From Succinivibrio sp. (lineage in GTDB: Bacteria > Pseudomonadota > Gammaproteobacteria > Enterobacterales > Succinivibrionaceae), in the NCBI GenBank assembly GCA_024693025.1, contig JAILLS010000083.1, forward strand, positions 1 through 64,000: a stretch of 64,000 bases of DNA. The letters are read 5' to 3'. Of the stretch, positions 8,614 through 17,324 are shown in pieces; within the stretch, counting starts at the first letter, position 1, and each line of letters begins with the position of its first letter. The notes below the pieces were generated by a model. That model worked only from the letters and a program-made list of their open reading frames with translations, searched no databases and was not told the origin of the DNA. Made by a program: the position numbers and the translations under genes.

Positions 8614-9234
8614 ATGCTTGAGCGTGAACACGTACTCGATAATTTCAAAGCCGCCATCTTTGATATGGACGGAACTTTAATTGACAGCGAGCCCCAGCAT
8701 CTGCTGGCCTGGCAGGAGGTCAACCGCAAATACGGCATGCCCCTGTTCACCTGGGACTATATCATGTCGGTCGGCGGGATCTCCACGGTTAAAATCTGCG
8801 AGCAGTACTGCCGTCTGCATCATCTGGACCTTGATCCGCAGCAGGTGGCAGCTGATAAGAAAAAAGCCTATAAAACCAAATACATGCAGGAGGTGCCGGT
8901 CTTTGAGAGTATGGCTGCTCTCCTCAGGCAGGCGCATGAGCGCGGGCTGAAAACCGCGGTGGCCACAGGCTCGGAGCTGCCTGAAACCCAGTTTCTCCTC
9001 AATAAGCATGGACTGCTCGATTTTATCGATACCATCGTGTCAGTCGATCAGGTGCCTAACTGCAAGCCGGCTCCCGATACCTATCTGATTGCGGCACAGC
9101 GCCTTAAAGTTGCACCTGAGCAGTGCGTGGTGTTTGAAGATACCGTGGTGGGACTTGAGGGCATCAGGGCTGCCGGCATGACTGCCGTGCAGGTTGCGCA
9201 CGGCGAGTTTATCTCCGATTATCTCAGACCTTAA
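8614..9234 (+). CDS. HAD-family phosphatase (beta-phosphoglucomutase-like)
   Basis: Haloacid dehalogenase superfamily hydrolase, subfamily IA. The nucleophile motif FDMDGTLIDSEPQH is at residues 16-29, motif II ATGSE in the middle, and the motif III/IV region CKPAPDTYL then VVFEDTVVGLEGIRAAGM is intact. 206 residues with an alpha-helical cap, as in YqaB/YcjU-type sugar phosphatases or beta-phosphoglucomutases. The substrate cannot be assigned. Its stop codon abuts the stop of the convergent aldo-keto reductase gene with no spacer. Confidence 0.88.
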   Translation: MLEREHVLDNFKAAIFDMDGTLIDSEPQHLLAWQEVNRKYGMPLFTWDYIMSVGGISTVKICEQYCRLHHLDLDPQQVAADKKKAYKTKYMQEVPVFESMAALLRQAHERGLKTAVATGSELPETQFLLNKHGLLDFIDTIVSVDQVPNCKPAPDTYLIAAQRLKVAPEQCVVFEDTVVGLEGIRAAGMTAVQVAHGEFISDYLRP

Positions 9235-10104
9235 CTAAGGCTCGTCGACAATCTTAGGCTCCAGATAGGACGGCCGCTCATTGATCTTATCAGGACTGTA
9301 GTTGCGGCGGTCGTTGATATTCATATCGCTGATGGTCGACATATCGCCTGGCGAGAGCTCAAAATCAAAGAGTTTGGAATTACTGATGATCCTCTCCGGT
9401 CTCACCGACTTGGGGATCGCCACCAGCCCACGCTGCAGCGCCCAGCGCAGAATAATCTGAGCGGCATCCTTATGATAGAAATCCCGCATCCCGATAAAGC
9501 GCGGATCATCTATCAGGGTGCGCCCATGTCCGCCCAGCGGAGAATAGGCCTCCACCACAATGCCGCGCGCCTGACAGTAGCCGCACAGCTCCTCCTCCGT
9601 ATTGACCGGATGAATCTCCGTCTGATTGACCTGCGGAGCTCTCAGAATACCTGAGGCAAACAGATCCTCAAGATGATGCTCTCTGAAATTCGAGACGCCG
9701 ATGCAGCGGCACAGGCCTTCATCCTGCAGATGCTCTAAATCCTTATAGGCCTTGACATAATCGCCAAACGGCCAGTGCAAAAGAAGCAGATCCACATATT
9801 TGAGCTGCAGGCGCTCCAGCGAACGCAGCAGGCCTTCACGGGGATTGGCATAGTCAGTCTTCCACAGCTTGGTGGTCACAAAGATCTCCTCGCGCTTCAC
9901 TCCGGAATCAAGAATGCCCCGGCCCACACTGCGCTCATTGCAGTACACGCGTGCCGTGTCGATAAGCCGATATCCAAATTCCAGCGCCGTACGCACGGCC
10001 GAGCGGGTCTCCTCGCCCTGTGCGGCATTGAAGACGCCCAGCCCCAGACGCGGCATTTTGACCCCATTGTTCAGAGTCAGAGTTGATTCAAGGTGCAGAT
10101 CCAT
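9235..10104 (-). CDS. Aldo-keto reductase
   Basis: NAD(P)H-dependent carbonyl reductase with a TIM barrel, closest in appearance to 2,5-diketo-D-gluconate reductases (AKR5). The catalytic tetrad is visible: Asp in YRLIDTARVY, Tyr in the same motif, Lys in TTKLW and His in LLLHWP. The cofactor end IPKSVRPERI is present. A ribosome site (AGGGGG) lies seven bases before the ATG. It starts nine bases after dusA and is likely the third gene of the SHMT-like/dusA operon. Physiological substrate unknown. Confidence 0.9.
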   Translation of the reverse strand: MDLHLESTLTLNNGVKMPRLGLGVFNAAQGEETRSAVRTALEFGYRLIDTARVYCNERSVGRGILDSGVKREEIFVTTKLWKTDYANPREGLLRSLERLQLKYVDLLLLHWPFGDYVKAYKDLEHLQDEGLCRCIGVSNFREHHLEDLFASGILRAPQVNQTEIHPVNTEEELCGYCQARGIVVEAYSPLGGHGRTLIDDPRFIGMRDFYHKDAAQIILRWALQRGLVAIPKSVRPERIISNSKLFDFELSPGDMSTISDMNINDRRNYSPDKINERPSYLEPKIVDEP

Positions 10105-10113
10105 GCGTTCCCC

Positions 10114-11100
10114 CTAGGTATTCTTTACAAACTGATAAGCCTGCTCCAGTACCTCTACGCCGGCGCCAGGTCTGGTCATATGTTCTGACAGATAGCGCCT
10201 GTAGCGGCGTGAGCCCGGGCAGGAATTGAACAGATTCAGAGCATGAATGGCCAGATGCTGCAGCTGATGACCTTCACTTAAAAACTGCTCGGCCAGATCC
10301 TCAATCCTTGCAAACACCTCCTCCCGGCTAGGCGGAGGAGCAGGATCATCAAAGAGCATGCTGTCCACCGAGGCGAGCAGATAAGGATTATCAATGATGG
10401 CCCGTCCGAGCATCACGCCATCGACATTGTTCAGATGCTCAAAGCAGCTCTCCAGCGAAATAATGCCCCCGTTGATGGTGAAATAGAGATCGGTAAATTC
10501 CTGCTTGAGCCGATACACGCGCCGATAATCCAAAGGCGGCACGCTGCGGTTCTCCTTAGGCGAGAGCCCCTTAAGCCAGCAGTGGCGGGCATGCAGCACG
10601 ACATGGCGGCAGCCTGAGAAACTGATATTGGCAATGAGCTCGCGGGTAAAATCCTCACTGGCAAATTCATCCACGCCCAGGCGGGTTTTCACCGACACCG
10701 GGATGGTGACCGCCTCCTGCATGGCATACAGACATTCTGAGAGCAGCTGCGGATCTTTCATCATCACCGCACCGAACTGACCTGACTGCACCTTGTCGGA
10801 AGGACAGCCGGCATTGAGATTGATGGCAGAAAAGCCCATACTCTCGCCAATCGCTGCGGCAACAGCCAGTTTTTTGGGATCATTGCCGCCCAGCTGCAGC
10901 GTGCAGGGCAGCTCGTCCTCATGATGCGCGAGCAGCTCAAGCTTTTCATGCACCAGAGCCTCGGCCGCAATCATTTCGGTATAGAGCATGGCCTGTCTGG
11001 TCATCACGCGCGCCAGCCTGCGAAAGGCTGACGTGGTCACATCAACCATCGGTGCGATGGAGAAGAGATCTGCCACACCAAATGGTTCGCCTAACAGCAT
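10114..11100 (-). CDS. dusA: tRNA-dihydrouridine synthase A
   Basis: FMN-dependent reductase forming dihydrouridine in the tRNA D-loop. Recognised by the N-terminal FSIAPMVDVTTSAFRRL, the catalytic-cysteine region INLNAGCPSDKVQSGQFGA, and LSPKENRSVPPLDY, the DusA-specific segment that separates it from DusB and DusC. 328 residues, normal length. The stop is nine bases before the aldo-keto reductase start and the gene begins nine bases after the SHMT-like gene stop, indicating one transcript. Confidence 0.95.
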   Translation of the reverse strand: MLLGEPFGVADLFSIAPMVDVTTSAFRRLARVMTRQAMLYTEMIAAEALVHEKLELLAHHEDELPCTLQLGGNDPKKLAVAAAIGESMGFSAINLNAGCPSDKVQSGQFGAVMMKDPQLLSECLYAMQEAVTIPVSVKTRLGVDEFASEDFTRELIANISFSGCRHVVLHARHCWLKGLSPKENRSVPPLDYRRVYRLKQEFTDLYFTINGGIISLESCFEHLNNVDGVMLGRAIIDNPYLLASVDSMLFDDPAPPPSREEVFARIEDLAEQFLSEGHQLQHLAIHALNLFNSCPGSRRYRRYLSEHMTRPGAGVEVLEQAYQFVKNT

Positions 11101-11109
11101 CGGCAGATC

Positions 11110-12375
11110 CTAACTGTTAATCCAGCGGAAGGCTTCGGTATCACAGACAGACTTTACCGCATCATCCACCCACGCGGTAGAGAAAATCGGCAGATCACAT
11201 GTGATTTTACCGATCAGCTCCTGCAGAGCCGCCGTACGCTGTTCATCCGGATTCACCAGCATCTGCGCAATCGCCTCGCCAAGCCTGGACATCGCGATCG
11301 CGGAGACGCCCCGGGTCGTTGCCGGCAGCGTGGAGAAGCGGATGGAATCAAACTTGATGCGCGCATCCGAGGTCAGAAGATCCGTGGTCCTCACCTTGAT
11401 GCCGTTCTGGAACAGAAGCTCCTGCGCGCCACGCGCACTCAGAGCCGTGCTCTTGCTGTCCACCATCACAAGATGCGTCTGCGTGCCGCTGGCTAAAACC
11501 TTGACACCGCCGCGGGTCAGGCCTTCGGCAAAAGCCTCGGCATTCTCGACCACCGCTCTGGCATAGGCCCTGTGATTTTCGGACTTGAGCTCAATCATGC
11601 GGCAGGCAAGCGCTGCCAGCGACGGGGTCAGCAGCCCCTTGTGTCCTGCCGTGGTCACGGTCCGGTCAATGAGATTGCCAAGATCCGAACTGCACAGGAT
11701 CACCGCAGACTGCGGTCCCTGCAGAGAGCCAAAGGTCCTGAAGGTTACCACATCCGCATAAGGTACAGGTGAGCTCAAAACGCCTGCGGCGATGAGACCG
11801 GCATTCTGTGAGATATCACACCACAGATAGGCCCCTGCCGCCTTGGCAATGGCACTGAGCCTGGCATAATCGATGGATAAAGGATAGTTGATCGGGGAGA
11901 CGATGATGAGATGCGGATGACAGTTTAAGGCTTTTTTCTCAATTTCATCGTAGTTTAACAGCTGAGTCTTAGGATCCACGCCGAAGTTTTCAAAGCGATA
12001 GACAAAATTCTCGTTGTTGCAGTGCTCCTTTTTGCGCAGATCAAGCGACATCACGATATCGCCGCGCTGCGTTAAGGCCTGAAACACCACGCGGGAGGCA
12101 CCTTCAATGGTAATAGCCCTGAGATTGGCATGATCGGCCCCGAAAATCTCGCAGATGCGCTTGCAGGTCAGGCCTTCAAGGCCCATGGTGCGGTTAAACT
12201 CGTCCTTGGTGACTGAATTGTTGATGAGCACATTGCCTAAAATGGCCGCACACAGTGGTGAAGTGCTGTTTTCATCAGGAATAAAAGACAGAGATTTATG
12301 TTGATAATCCAGCTTTTTTTCAAAGAAATTAAATAATTCAGGATCTGCCTGTTTTAAGAGATTAAATGGATTCAT
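11110..12375 (-). CDS. Serine hydroxymethyltransferase-like protein lacking PLP lysine
   Basis: A 421-residue protein with the overall sequence of GlyA, the PLP enzyme that transfers the hydroxymethyl group of serine to tetrahydrofolate. Alignable blocks include FIPDENSTSP (GlyA LIASENYTSP), IFGADHANL, GAYLWCDISQNAGLIAAGV and IRFSTLPATTRG. The Schiff-base lysine motif VVTTTTHKTL is here VVTFRTFGSL, so lysine is replaced by glycine (Gly216). The phosphate-binding SGSQAN is IEGASR, the histidine of DMAHVAGL is Gln-Asn, and the YPGKRYYGG loop is gone. The aspartate that would pair with the PLP ring and the carboxylate-binding arginine remain. Normal serine hydroxymethyltransfer is therefore unlikely. 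The ATG at 12375 has GGGGGT seven bases upstream. First gene of a probable operon with dusA. Confidence 0.82.
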   Translation of the reverse strand: MNPFNLLKQADPELFNFFEKKLDYQHKSLSFIPDENSTSPLCAAILGNVLINNSVTKDEFNRTMGLEGLTCKRICEIFGADHANLRAITIEGASRVVFQALTQRGDIVMSLDLRKKEHCNNENFVYRFENFGVDPKTQLLNYDEIEKKALNCHPHLIIVSPINYPLSIDYARLSAIAKAAGAYLWCDISQNAGLIAAGVLSSPVPYADVVTFRTFGSLQGPQSAVILCSSDLGNLIDRTVTTAGHKGLLTPSLAALACRMIELKSENHRAYARAVVENAEAFAEGLTRGGVKVLASGTQTHLVMVDSKSTALSARGAQELLFQNGIKVRTTDLLTSDARIKFDSIRFSTLPATTRGVSAIAMSRLGEAIAQMLVNPDEQRTAALQELIGKITCDLPIFSTAWVDDAVKSVCDTEAFRWINS

Positions 12376-12399
12376 CCTCACACCCCCTGCCACCCTCAA

Positions 12400-12540
12400 G
12401 CGAATACTTAAGCTCAGCCCTTCAGTTACTTTTATCTTACTAAGATTTTTCAGCTTTTTTCAAAAAAAGACTACAAATTGCAAGATAGCTCTAAAAAAAC
12501 TAGAGCTTAGCATCTGCCAGAGCTTAAGCACGGTCATGGG
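12400..12540. promoter_or_regulatory. Probable promoter region of the SHMT-like operon
   Basis: AT-rich sequence with several A/T runs between the SHMT-like start and the terminator of the neighbouring gene. No operator could be identified. Confidence 0.3.
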
Positions 12541-12581
12541 GAAAAAGCCCGAGATCTGCATCCATATGCCGGATGCAGATC
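12541..12581 (-). terminator. Terminator of the coiled-coil protein gene
   Basis: Perfect stem GATCTGCATCC / GGATGCAGATC (12553-12581) with a seven-base loop. On the minus strand it is followed by TCGGGCTTTTT, just after the stop of the 12588-13481 gene. Confidence 0.8.
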
Positions 12582-12587
12582 CCAGGT

Positions 12588-13481
12588 TTAGGCAGGAGTC
12601 TTGGCTTGATCAAGATCTTTTGGTGCCAGTGCAGTCTCATCAGGACTGCTCTTAGAGCTTGCCTTCGGCATCAGACCGAGCCTTGTTCTGGTACGCCTGA
12701 TGCGCTGCAGGATCTCCTGATAGGTCTTAAGCGTGCCGTCTACCGAAAACAGCTGCTGTTTAAGCGCATAGTTCTCTGTCTCGCTCACGCCTCTCTCGCT
12801 CTGGCGCAAAGCCTCCTCTGACTTGTTCTGCAGCAGGCCGTCATGCTTTGGCGCACAGTCTTTATCACTCAGGCCAGAGAGCCTGGCACGCTCGGCCTGA
12901 CGTATTTCCTGCTGATGCACGCGCTCTTCCTCACGGGTCGGCAGATCCTGATACTCTCTGCTCTGAGTGAATTTTGCGGTTGACTTTTCAACCTGCTCTG
13001 TGCGGCGCTGCTGCATCGAGCAGAACTTTAGCCTGTCCTCCTCTTGAATATGCGGATTACTGCTGATGTTCTTTACATTCACATAGGCGGTGGTCAGCCG
13101 GCCTAATTTTAAGGCTGCCACCTCCTCACGGTTCCTGCAGCGCTGCAGAGCGCGCTCATACTGCTTCTGCTCGCATTCTGAGGCAAGCAGATCATTATAG
13201 GTCAGAGGATCGGCCACCCTAAGATACTGCTTTTCAAAAAAAGACAGTTTCCGGCCGCTCTCAAGCTTGGCTTTAATCTCAGTGAGCCGGCGCTCATCCT
13301 GAGGTTTGTCTTCTTTTGCCCTGGCAAGACTGTCCCTGATTTTGGACAAAAGACTGTCAGAGCTTTCCTCACTGACAGCCTGTGCAGATAAAGGCTCAGC
13401 AGAGGCTGCTTTAGCTCTGCATTGCTGCTTCTGCAGCGATACAGTGCCCGCCGTAAAAGCTCGGGTAAGCAAATTCACCAT
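12588..13481 (-). CDS. Charged coiled-coil protein of unknown function
   Basis: I do not recognise a family. 297 residues with a Ser/Ala-rich, flexible first 45 residues, then alternating charged helices rich in Arg, Glu, Lys and Gln (about 50-240), and a Pro/Lys/Ser tail. There is no signal peptide or membrane helix. A good ribosome site (AAGGAGAG) precedes the ATG and a strong terminator follows the stop, so it is a real, singly transcribed gene. The unstructured Ser-rich N-terminus is the kind seen in type III effectors, and two type III chaperones lie elsewhere in the window, but that link is speculation. Confidence 0.7.
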   Translation of the reverse strand: MVNLLTRAFTAGTVSLQKQQCRAKAASAEPLSAQAVSEESSDSLLSKIRDSLARAKEDKPQDERRLTEIKAKLESGRKLSFFEKQYLRVADPLTYNDLLASECEQKQYERALQRCRNREEVAALKLGRLTTAYVNVKNISSNPHIQEEDRLKFCSMQQRRTEQVEKSTAKFTQSREYQDLPTREEERVHQQEIRQAERARLSGLSDKDCAPKHDGLLQNKSEEALRQSERGVSETENYALKQQLFSVDGTLKTYQEILQRIRRTRTRLGLMPKASSKSSPDETALAPKDLDQAKTPA

Positions 13482-13760
13482 ATTCTCTCCTTGAGGTCTT
13501 TTTATCGTCTGTCTAAAGCAGACTCCGACTCTTCTACTTAAATATCGGCAAAGAATTCAAATTATTAAGTACTTTATAACCGCTAAACAGGCTAGATCAG
13601 TCGACCCCAATTCAGTTATGCATTTTTGTTAATGATAAGTATAGAAAATAGGTATTGGCATAATGAGGCCTAACTTATCTATAATGAGGCAGAACCTGCT
13701 TAATGCCGGGCTTTTACTTTAAACTGCCTGCAGCCAGCCTAAAAGGATCAGGAGCCTCTA

Positions 13761-14726
13761 ATGAAATTCCTAAGACTCAGTTTATTGCTCTTAACCACTC
13801 TGTGTTTAAGCATCGCCTCTGCCATCCCTCCTGACGGCGAGAGCGCCGAGGTACAGAATTATATAAAGGCTTATATGCAGGCTTATTTTAATCCCGTCAA
13901 AGGTCAGGTTCGTCCCGTTTATAAAGCCTTAAATGGCTGGCTGCATGAAAGCTACAGCGCAGCTGCAGTACCGGTTGAAAAATTCACCAATACCGCCATA
14001 GATTCAGACCGGGTGGTACTGCAGTGCCATGGCGGAGGCTATGTGCTGGGTCTGAATCAGGGATACCGTTTTTTTGCGCAGAGACAGGCGCAGGCACTGC
14101 AGGCCAGAACCATTTATACCTTTGATTACCGTCATGCTCCCAAGCATACTCATCCTGCAGCCTTAGAGGATGCCGTGACAGTCTACAGACAACTGCTCTC
14201 GGAAGGATGTGATCCGCATAAACTGCTGGTCATCGGTGATTCGGCAGGCGGCAATCTGGCTCTGAGCCTCTGCCTCAAGCTCAGAGAACTTAAGCTGCCT
14301 CAGCCGCAGGGGCTAATTCTGATCTCACCGTGGACCGCGCTCAATGAGCTGCCTTCCAGAACTGCCTATTTTAAACGGGACAAGGTGCTTGGCGAACACA
14401 CGCCTCTCAATCAGGCTGTCGCCTCACCTGCCTATGCTGAAGGCTATGCCCTCAGCAGTCCGGAGCTGTCACCTGTATATGCCGATTTAAGCGGTCTGCC
14501 GCCTCTGCTCATTCAGGCTGGCGGTTATGAAATTCTGCGCTCTGACAGTGAAATGCTCAAAGAGGCAGCTGACCGCTATGGGCTTGAGGCAAGGCTCAGC
14601 ATCTATCCGGGTATGCCTCACGATTTTCCTTTGGTCATGCCTGATCTCCCGCAGTCCCAAAGCGCATTTGAGGAAATGGGAGCCTTTGCTCAGCAGCTGT
14701 GCGATGACAGCCAAAGTCCAGAGTGA
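13761..14726 (+). CDS. Exported alpha/beta hydrolase (HSL-family esterase)
   Basis: Carboxylesterase of the hormone-sensitive-lipase group. A signal peptide is clear (residues 1-21, cleavage likely after ASA), so the enzyme should be periplasmic or secreted. The oxyanion-hole motif HGGGY is followed by the nucleophile motif GDSAGG. The acid is probably the aspartate in ILRSDSEML, and the histidine is in PGMPHDF, completing the triad. CAGGAG lies upstream of the ATG. Such enzymes deacylate short esters, for example acetylated sugars; the substrate is not evident. It is flanked by non-coding stretches and appears monocistronic. Confidence 0.88.
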   Translation: MKFLRLSLLLLTTLCLSIASAIPPDGESAEVQNYIKAYMQAYFNPVKGQVRPVYKALNGWLHESYSAAAVPVEKFTNTAIDSDRVVLQCHGGGYVLGLNQGYRFFAQRQAQALQARTIYTFDYRHAPKHTHPAALEDAVTVYRQLLSEGCDPHKLLVIGDSAGGNLALSLCLKLRELKLPQPQGLILISPWTALNELPSRTAYFKRDKVLGEHTPLNQAVASPAYAEGYALSSPELSPVYADLSGLPPLLIQAGGYEILRSDSEMLKEAADRYGLEARLSIYPGMPHDFPLVMPDLPQSQSAFEEMGAFAQQLCDDSQSPE

Positions 14727-14790
14727 ACCTTGGAATACAGCAGATATTTAACATTATAGTCATTGCACAGAGCAAGACATACCAAGTCTG

Positions 14791-14895
14791 ATGAGACTGT
14801 ATCAGTGCCGAGACTGCCGACAGCATAAGACTAATCCAGATAGCCATGGGCAATGCAGGTGGCCGAAATGCTCTAAAGTCAAACAATCAGTATAA
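14791..14895 (+). CDS. Possible tiny zinc-ribbon protein
   Basis: A 34-codon open frame starting at ATG 14791. Its product has a CxxC pair (YQCRDC) followed by a CxxxxC pair (QCRWPKC), a plausible four-cysteine zinc site. The cysteines and the basic composition look selected, but no good ribosome site is visible and the frame may equally be the tail of a decayed gene: the frame continues upstream without a start to a stop at about 14750. It is the only coding-like signal between the esterase and the symporter. Confidence 0.3.
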   Translation: MRLYQCRDCRQHKTNPDSHGQCRWPKCSKVKQSV

Positions 14896-15013
14896 ACCTT
14901 TTAACTCATTAAAATAAAAGACTAAAACCTTATTCTTAAAATTAATTATTAATACGTATTGTTAGTTGTTTAAGCTGGATTTATAATATAAAAAATCTAG
15001 TGAACGTAATGCT

Positions 15014-15021
15014 CCCCCCCC
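15014..15021 (+). repeat. Run of eight C before the symporter gene
   Basis: A homopolymer of eight cytosines in an otherwise AT-rich leader, 31 bases before the symporter ATG. Such tracts can change length by polymerase slippage and alter expression; whether this one varies is unknown. Confidence 0.5.
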
Positions 15022-15052
15022 ATAATTATTTATTCTGATAGGTTTGTTTTAT

Positions 15053-16723
15053 ATGGATAATCAGGTCATTGCTGGATTAAGCACCATAGATTATGTAATT
15101 TTTGCTGTTTACGCTCTGCTTGTTGTTGCTATCGGTCTTAATGCCTCCAGAAAGAATACCCATTCTGCAGAAGGTTACTTCTTAGCAGGCAAATCAATTC
15201 CCTGGTGGGCTGTGGGAGCATCTCTGATTGCGGCAAACATTTCTGCTGAACAGTTCATCGGCATGTCTGGTTCAGGTTTTGTCATAGGTTTTGGTATAGC
15301 CTCCTATGAGTTCATTGCTGCTGTCACTTTGATTCTGGTTGGTAAATATTTCCTGCCGATTTTCATTGAGCAAGGGATTTATACCATTCCTGAATTCGTG
15401 GAAAAACGTTTCAACCGAACCTTAAAGACCATTCTGGCGGTGTTCTGGCTCTGTCTGTACATCTTCGTTAACCTGACTTCTGTTCTTTACCTGGGCGGTA
15501 CTGCACTTGAGACTATTTTAGGTATTCCTATGATGTATGCAATTATAGGTCTGGCTGCATTTGCTCTCATCTATTCTGTATATGGCGGTCTGTCTGCGGT
15601 GGTATGGACTGACGTTATTCAGGTTGCCGTTCTGGTGGTCGGTGGTTTTGCAACGTCATATCTTTCCTTAAAGTGGATTGGTGGTGACGACGGTGTCCTG
15701 CACGGTTTATCAACCTTAGTCAAAGAAATTCCTGATCACTTCACCATGATTCTTGATCGGAACGATCCTGAATTCTCCAACCTGCCTGGTATTGCTGTGC
15801 TGATTGGAGGTATGTGGGTAGCTCACCTCTATTACTGGGGTTTCAACCAGTACATCATTCAGCGTACTTTTGCCGCTAAATCTATCGATGAGGCTCAGAA
15901 AGGTCTTGTATTCGCCGCTTTCTTAAAGTGCATCACTCCTATTATTGTGGTAATTCCTGGTATTGCAGCCTACTACATTACTGTGCATAATCCCGCACTT
16001 TTGGAAAATCTGAAAGCACTTTATGGTGACATAGTTGCCAATTCTGTCCCTACTGCTGAGCGTGCTGATAAAGCTTATCCATGGGTTGCTCAGCTGCTTC
16101 CAGTCGGTATCAAGGGCTTAGTATTTGCTGCTCTGGCGGCCGCTATTGTATCTTCACTAGCGTCAATGCTGAACTCTACCGCAACCATCTTCACTATGGA
16201 TATTTTCAAAGAGTACATCAAGCCACAGGCATCAGATCTGACTTTAGTCAGTATGGGGCGGATCACTGCTGTGGTGGCTCTGGTTATTGCTATCATTCTC
16301 GCCCCGATGTTAAGTACTTTAGGTCAGGCCTTCCAGTACATTCAGGAATACACCGGCGTGGTTTCGCCTGGTATTCTTGCCGTGTTCCTATGCGGTCTGT
16401 TCTACAAGAAGACTACATCTAAAGCTGCAATTATCGGGGTATTAGCCTCAATTGTAATTGCCTTAGTTTTAAAATTTCTACCAATCAGCATGCCATTCAT
16501 TGATCAGATGTTCTATACCCTGTTCTTAACTGTTGCTATAATCGTATTTGTATCTTTGTCAACCAATCCTAACTATGATGATGAGAAGGCCATCGAGACT
16601 ACAGCTCAGACCTTCAAGACTTCCAGCGGTTTTGCTGTCGCCTCATATGCTGTACTCCTCATTGTTACCGTAATTTACCTAGCCTTCTGGGATCCGGTAA
16701 TAGGCTTTGCTTTTACAGACTAA
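15053..16723 (+). CDS. Sodium/sugar symporter, SGLT-type SSS family
   Basis: A 556-residue polytopic inner-membrane protein of the sodium:solute symporter family, most like the Vibrio SglT group, which couples sodium entry to sugar uptake. Family blocks seen are AEGYFLAGKSIPWWAVGASLIAAN followed by ISAEQFIGMSGSGF, the WTDVIQVAVL helix, and YYWGFNQYIIQRTFAAKS. About 14 hydrophobic helices are apparent. I use ATG 15053 (AGG about 10 bases upstream); a TTG three codons earlier is possible. Codon use is somewhat more AT-rich than the neighbours. A terminator follows. The sugar cannot be told. Confidence 0.9.
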   Translation: MDNQVIAGLSTIDYVIFAVYALLVVAIGLNASRKNTHSAEGYFLAGKSIPWWAVGASLIAANISAEQFIGMSGSGFVIGFGIASYEFIAAVTLILVGKYFLPIFIEQGIYTIPEFVEKRFNRTLKTILAVFWLCLYIFVNLTSVLYLGGTALETILGIPMMYAIIGLAAFALIYSVYGGLSAVVWTDVIQVAVLVVGGFATSYLSLKWIGGDDGVLHGLSTLVKEIPDHFTMILDRNDPEFSNLPGIAVLIGGMWVAHLYYWGFNQYIIQRTFAAKSIDEAQKGLVFAAFLKCITPIIVVIPGIAAYYITVHNPALLENLKALYGDIVANSVPTAERADKAYPWVAQLLPVGIKGLVFAALAAAIVSSLASMLNSTATIFTMDIFKEYIKPQASDLTLVSMGRITAVVALVIAIILAPMLSTLGQAFQYIQEYTGVVSPGILAVFLCGLFYKKTTSKAAIIGVLASIVIALVLKFLPISMPFIDQMFYTLFLTVAIIVFVSLSTNPNYDDEKAIETTAQTFKTSSGFAVASYAVLLIVTVIYLAFWDPVIGFAFTD

Positions 16724-16772
16724 GCACTAACCTATTAGCTAGACAAAAGATTCGAAAACCGCTTTAATTTTC

Positions 16773-16806
16773 AAAAGGAATGCATACTAAAATACATTCC
16801 TTTTTT
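16773..16806 (+). terminator. Terminator of the SSS symporter
   Basis: AAAAGGAATG pairs with CATTCCTTTT across a 12-base loop and is followed by further T, about 50 bases after the stop codon. Confidence 0.8.
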
Positions 16807-17246
16807 ACGGCTGCGTATACTTACTTGAATAATTCTTATAGAAAGCTAAAAGAGTAACCATAAACGGTTGCAGATCTGCCTCTATCTTCTAGCTGTTTTA
16901 GATCTGATTTTGTGGAATTTAGAGGAGACCACGGATTGCTCACTAAAATTTCAAAATAATAGTTTTACTATCTTATTTCAATAAGTTAAAACGATTTGTC
17001 CTGCTAATAGATCAGATTGTTTAACTTAGAAAACGCTGATTTAATCCAAAGGCCACACATTTGCTCTAAAAGCATTGAAAATTAAATATATAATTTTAAA
17101 ATCTGACTCCTTCAGTCGTGAGCCTAAATCAATTACAGCTTCAGTCTTATTCAAAAATTTTAATGAGCAAGGTTTGATGGCAGCAGACCAAGAAGTCTTA
17201 GTGAACCGGAAAAGATGCACAGAAAAGCTCGCAGCACCAGATCTAA

Positions 17247-17286
17247 AGAAAAAGACTCATTATTTCCTTAGAAATAATGAGTCTTT
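17247..17286 (-). terminator. Terminator of the DASS transporter
   Basis: Perfect 15-base stem AAGACTCATTATTTC / GAAATAATGAGTCTT with a four-base loop. On the minus strand it runs into TTTTTCTTT, 40 bases past the transporter stop. Confidence 0.88.
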
Positions 17287-17324
17287 ATATGCGCTTAAGC
17301 CTGCCTTTGGCAGAAGCCAACAGA

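Larger units (their letters stand above)
16724..17324. other. Non-coding stretch between symporter and anion transporter
   Basis: About 600 AT-rich bases with the symporter terminator at the left and the DASS transporter terminator at the right. An 85-codon open frame at 17075-17332 runs through the second terminator and has no ribosome site or recognisable features, so I do not call it a gene. Nothing else is seen. Confidence 0.5.
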
